Shown piece after piece: positions 61,090 to 64,000 of a DNA stretch of 64,000 bases. Below the pieces are notes generated by a model. It was given only the letters and a program-made list of their open reading frames with translations, did no database searches and had not been told where the DNA came from. Source of the DNA: Marinobacter profundi (GTDB taxonomy: Bacteria > Pseudomonadota > Gammaproteobacteria > Pseudomonadales > Oleiphilaceae); assembly GCF_002744715.1 (NCBI RefSeq), contig NZ_KZ319367.1:124001-188000 (forward strand). Direction: 5' to 3'. Position 1 is the first letter of the stretch; each line of letters opens with the position of its first letter. Both the position numbers and the translations under genes were made by a program.

Positions 61090-62280
61090 ATGCCAAGCCG
61101 AAGAGTTTCTGACGGCCTGCCGGCACGCCGCTGGCTCGCGACCGCCACCCTGGCCGCGAGTGTAGGGGTATCCGGAGTCTATGCCAGCGAGTGCCAGGTC
61201 GGCGCGCTACAGGCGCCGGCCGGTTACTACCAGATTCCGGAGCTGCGCAAGAATGCCGGGGATTACGACTGTGACACGGTCGCGCCCCATGTGGGCTCAC
61301 TGTCGTTCACCAGCAAGTACGAGGGCAGTGACAGTGCCCGTAACGAGCTGAATGAAGAGGCGCTGGCCGCCTATAAAGAGGCCTCCGAGAAGATCCGCAC
61401 CTTTGAGAAAACCGTGGTGGCGGCGGCCGACGACTACCAGGTGGATGGAGACGGAGCCGCCGCCCGGGATTGCGTGATGGACAACCTCGACCAATGGGCC
61501 TCGGCCGGCGCACTGCTTCATGAGGAGGTCAATCATGTGGGTGAGGCGGTCCGCAAGTGGGCGCTGGCAGCTTCGGCCAATGCCTATTTGCGGGTCAAGT
61601 CGGCGGCGCCCGAGGGTTCCCTGGACCCGGAGCAGAGCGAACGGATTGAAGCCTGGTTCCGGCAACTTGTGGACGGTGTCCGCAACTATTACACCGACCG
61701 GCCCCTCCGTAAGGTCAACAACCACGATTACTGGGCCGCCTTCGCGGTGATCTCGGCAGCAGTCGCCACCGGTGACTGTGATGACTGGGGCTGGGCGCTG
61801 GCCAAGTTCGATGAAGCCATGGGGCAGATCACCGAAGAGGGTTACCTGCCCAAGGAGCTCAGCCGCGAAGACCGGGCGCTGGAGTATCTCAATTACGCCA
61901 TGCAGCCGCTGACACTGATTGCCGTGTTCGCCGAGGTGAACGGTGAGTCGGTGTACGAGCGCTATCGGGAGAAATTCCGCAAGCTCACCGGGAATGTGGT
62001 GGCTGGCCTTGAGTCGCCCGGGCGCATCGCCGCGGTGACCGGTTACGAACAGATTACCGATGGACTCTACACCGCTTGGGGCCTGGCCTGGATGGAACCC
62101 TGGCAGAAGACCTGGGGGCCCATGGCGGGCATGCCGGAGTTTCTTGAGAAACACCGGCCCATGAAGTCCACCCGGCTGGGTGGCGATATTTCCTACTTGT
62201 ACCGGATTGATCCGACCTGGTCGGTGGGCACTCAGCCATTGCCACCGGGGGACATCCAGTTACGGGATTTTTCAGGGTAA
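61090..62280 (+). CDS. algL: Poly(beta-D-mannuronate) lyase AlgL
   Basis: A 396-residue family PL5 alginate lyase that clears polymer trapped in the periplasm. A signal peptide (LATATLAASVGVSGVYA) precedes an alpha/alpha-barrel. The motif NNHDYW contains the catalytic His212; the usual form is NNHSYW. The ATG at 61090 is chosen because AGGAG lies 8 nt before it; the frame is open further upstream inside algX. It follows algX by 34 bp. Confidence 0.95.
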   Translation: MPSRRVSDGLPARRWLATATLAASVGVSGVYASECQVGALQAPAGYYQIPELRKNAGDYDCDTVAPHVGSLSFTSKYEGSDSARNELNEEALAAYKEASEKIRTFEKTVVAAADDYQVDGDGAAARDCVMDNLDQWASAGALLHEEVNHVGEAVRKWALAASANAYLRVKSAAPEGSLDPEQSERIEAWFRQLVDGVRNYYTDRPLRKVNNHDYWAAFAVISAAVATGDCDDWGWALAKFDEAMGQITEEGYLPKELSREDRALEYLNYAMQPLTLIAVFAEVNGESVYERYREKFRKLTGNVVAGLESPGRIAAVTGYEQITDGLYTAWGLAWMEPWQKTWGPMAGMPEFLEKHRPMKSTRLGGDISYLYRIDPTWSVGTQPLPPGDIQLRDFSG

Positions 62281-62367
62281 GGGGCGTCTGGTCGGTCCAG
62301 ACCAACCCTGCAGGAAAACGTCTGCGGAATAGTCCGCGGCGTTCAATCAGAGAAAAGGAGCAGGACG

Positions 62368-63825
62368 ATGATTCCAGTCATACTTTCAGGTGGAAATGGA
62401 TCCCGGCTTTGGCCGCTGTCCCGGAAGGCCTATCCCAAACAGTTTTTGCCGCTGGTCGGAGACCAGAGCATGCTGCAGCAAACCCTGGCGAGGCTGCCCA
62501 TTGACGGAGTTGAGGCTCCGGTGGTGGTGGCCAACGACGAGCATCGATTTATCGTCAAGGAACAGCTCGATGCCATCGGCAGCGAACCGCTGGCGATTGT
62601 ACTGGAGCCCTTCGGCCGCAATACCGCACCGGCGGTTGCTATGGCCGCCATCGAGGTCGCCCGCAAGGACCCGAAAGCCATCATGCTGGTGTTACCGGCG
62701 GATCATGCCATTGACGACACCGATGCCTTCCGCAGTGCAGTGCTACGGGCCGAGGAAGTAGCCAGAAGCGGTGGCCTGGTGCTGTTCGGCATCACCCCGG
62801 ACCGCCCGGAAACCGGCTACGGCTACATTGCTGCCCGTAGCCAGGACGCCGCGCCCGGTGCTGCCCGTCCGGTTCGCCAGTTCATTGAAAAACCGGATGC
62901 GGCGACCGCGGTGCGCTTGCTGGAGGAAGGCGGTTATTACTGGAACAGCGGCATGTTCATGTTCCGTGCCGATGCCTACCTGCAGGAACTGCAGAAACAC
63001 CACCGGGATATCTACGACACCTGCATGCTGGCCTCCCGATCCCTGACCCGGGATATGGAGTTCAGCCGGATTCCGGCCGAAATCTTTGCCCACTGCCCGG
63101 ACGAGTCCATCGACTATGCGGTCATGGAGAAAACCCGCAACGCGTTACTGGTGCCGATGGACGCGGGCTGGAGCGATGTGGGGTCGTGGTCTGCCATCTG
63201 GGAGACACGGCAGAAGGATGAGCGTGCCAATGCGGTGGTAGGGGATGTTTGCCTGGAAGACAGCCAGGGCTGCCTGGTGCATGCCGGTGACAAGCTCGTC
63301 GCCATGCTGGGCGTACAGGACCTGGTGGTGGTCGATACCAAGGACGCCCTCATGGTGGCGCACCGTGACCGGGTACAGGACGTCAAGAAGCTGGTCAATC
63401 TGCTCAACGACAAGCATCGTTCCGAGGCCATCAACCACCGCGAAGTGTTCCGGCCCTGGGGCAGTTACGACAGCATCGACATGGGTAACCGCTTCCAGGT
63501 CAAGCGGATCAGTGTCAAACCCGGTGAGCGACTGTCGCTGCAGAAACACCATCACCGCGCCGAGCACTGGATTGTGGTCAAGGGGACCGCGGAGGTTACC
63601 CGGGACCATGAGACCTTCCTGCTTTCGGAGAACGAGTCCACCTATATCCCCATCGGTGCGGTTCACCGGCTGACCAACCCCGGCAAGATTCCGCTGGAAC
63701 TGATCGAAGTGCAGTCGGGTGCCTATCTTGGCGAGGACGACATCGAGCGGCTGGAAGACCGCTATGGTCGCACTGACGCCGCAACCACCGAGGAGCTGAT
63801 ACCGGTAGTGTCAGAGCCGGTTTAA
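62368..63825 (+). CDS. algA: Bifunctional phosphomannose isomerase / GDP-mannose pyrophosphorylase
   Basis: A 485-residue enzyme acting at two steps: fructose-6-phosphate to mannose-6-phosphate, and mannose-1-phosphate plus GTP to GDP-mannose. The N-terminal transferase part has GGNGSRLWPLSRKAYPKQFL and FIEKPDA. The C-terminal cupin part holds the isomerase site with QKHHHRAEHW and TYIPIGAVHRL. It follows algL by 87 bp and precedes algC by 45 bp. Confidence 0.97.
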   Translation: MIPVILSGGNGSRLWPLSRKAYPKQFLPLVGDQSMLQQTLARLPIDGVEAPVVVANDEHRFIVKEQLDAIGSEPLAIVLEPFGRNTAPAVAMAAIEVARKDPKAIMLVLPADHAIDDTDAFRSAVLRAEEVARSGGLVLFGITPDRPETGYGYIAARSQDAAPGAARPVRQFIEKPDAATAVRLLEEGGYYWNSGMFMFRADAYLQELQKHHRDIYDTCMLASRSLTRDMEFSRIPAEIFAHCPDESIDYAVMEKTRNALLVPMDAGWSDVGSWSAIWETRQKDERANAVVGDVCLEDSQGCLVHAGDKLVAMLGVQDLVVVDTKDALMVAHRDRVQDVKKLVNLLNDKHRSEAINHREVFRPWGSYDSIDMGNRFQVKRISVKPGERLSLQKHHHRAEHWIVVKGTAEVTRDHETFLLSENESTYIPIGAVHRLTNPGKIPLELIEVQSGAYLGEDDIERLEDRYGRTDAATTEELIPVVSEPV

Positions 63826-63870
63826 GTTGGGACGGAACACCCCGAGCACGGAAACTGCAAGGAGACTGCA

Positions 63871-64000
63871 ATGGATCTTTCATGTTTTAAAGCTTATGAC
63901 CTGCGAGGCCGGGTGCCGGACCAGCTTGATCCGGAACTCGCCAACCTGATTGGTCGCGCCTATGTGGACGTGACCGGAGCGAAGAATGTGGTGGTGGGCT
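63871..64000 (+). CDS. algC: Phosphomannomutase AlgC (5' part, runs off the window)
   Basis: The first 43 codons (MDLSCFKAYDLRGRVPDQLD) match the start of the phosphomannomutase/phosphoglucomutase family. The catalytic phosphoserine lies beyond the window. AAGGAG is 6 nt before the ATG. It interconverts mannose-6-phosphate and mannose-1-phosphate, the missing step between the two AlgA activities. In P. aeruginosa algC is not linked to the alginate operon. Confidence 0.9.
   Translation, partial: MDLSCFKAYDLRGRVPDQLDPELANLIGRAYVDVTGAKNVVVG

Noticed and set aside
61297..62154. Antisense frame opposite algL
   Set aside because: A shadow of algL, whose motif NNHDYW and signal peptide are clear.

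Overview
The window looks like chromosome from a Marinobacter-like marine gammaproteobacterium. This is inferred from the GC-rich coding style, a general secretion secretin, a full Pseudomonas-type alginate operon and alicyclic-alcohol catabolism genes. No rRNA gene is present to confirm it. There are no CRISPR arrays, insertion sequences or phage genes that I can support.

Layout. 1-11100: the 3' end of gspD, a LemA/M48 peptidase pair, a GGDEF-EAL protein, sodB, purEK, a membrane-anchored coiled-coil protein and a DUF2846-like lipoprotein. 11150-15051: two tRNA units (Val-Asp-Val and initiator Met, the latter preceded by a broken initiator-tRNA copy) flanking a divergent high-molecular-weight FabG/thiolase pair. 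15182-20181: a large lipoprotein hydrolase, an SDR, an AraC regulator and a RIO kinase. 20742-30103: an island, visibly AT-richer in parts, that encodes every step of a cyclohexanol (or similar cyclic alcohol) to dicarboxylate pathway: SDR alcohol dehydrogenase, Baeyer-Villiger monooxygenase, esterase/lactonase, zinc alcohol dehydrogenase, aldehyde dehydrogenase, AraC regulator and a DcaP-like porin. 30229-36682: a secreted Asp/Arg/Gln-rich protein, a PmrAB/QseBC-like two-component system with a perfect CTTAAT-N5-CTTAAT box in front of dsbG, then a worn area with a 17-bp tandem repeat, a fructosamine-kinase-like gene with an abnormal N-lobe, and a methyltransferase-like remnant. 36747-43589: a CHASE2 histidine kinase with its response regulator, topB, bolA and yciO. 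43800-47120: a lipoprotein and a GAF-GAF-GGDEF-EAL protein.

47677-64000 is the alginate operon in the order algD-alg8-alg44-algK-algE-algG-algI-algJ-algF-algX-algL-algA-algC. Compared with Pseudomonas aeruginosa, the IJF and XL blocks are exchanged and algC is attached at the end. Catalytic residues are conserved (AlgD Cys268, AlgI His322, Alg44 Arg18/Arg22/Asp44/Ser46, AlgG DPHD). A 556-bp control region with three inverted repeats precedes algD, and a c-di-GMP turnover protein lies directly upstream. It could supply the ligand sensed by the Alg44 PilZ domain.

The most interesting material is the cyclic-alcohol island with its G-rich 11-bp repeat, the truncated initiator-tRNA copy with an attached hairpin, the PmrA-type box at dsbG, the 17-bp repeat/kinase junction and the rearranged alginate operon. 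All functional calls come from reading motifs and context; no database search was run.
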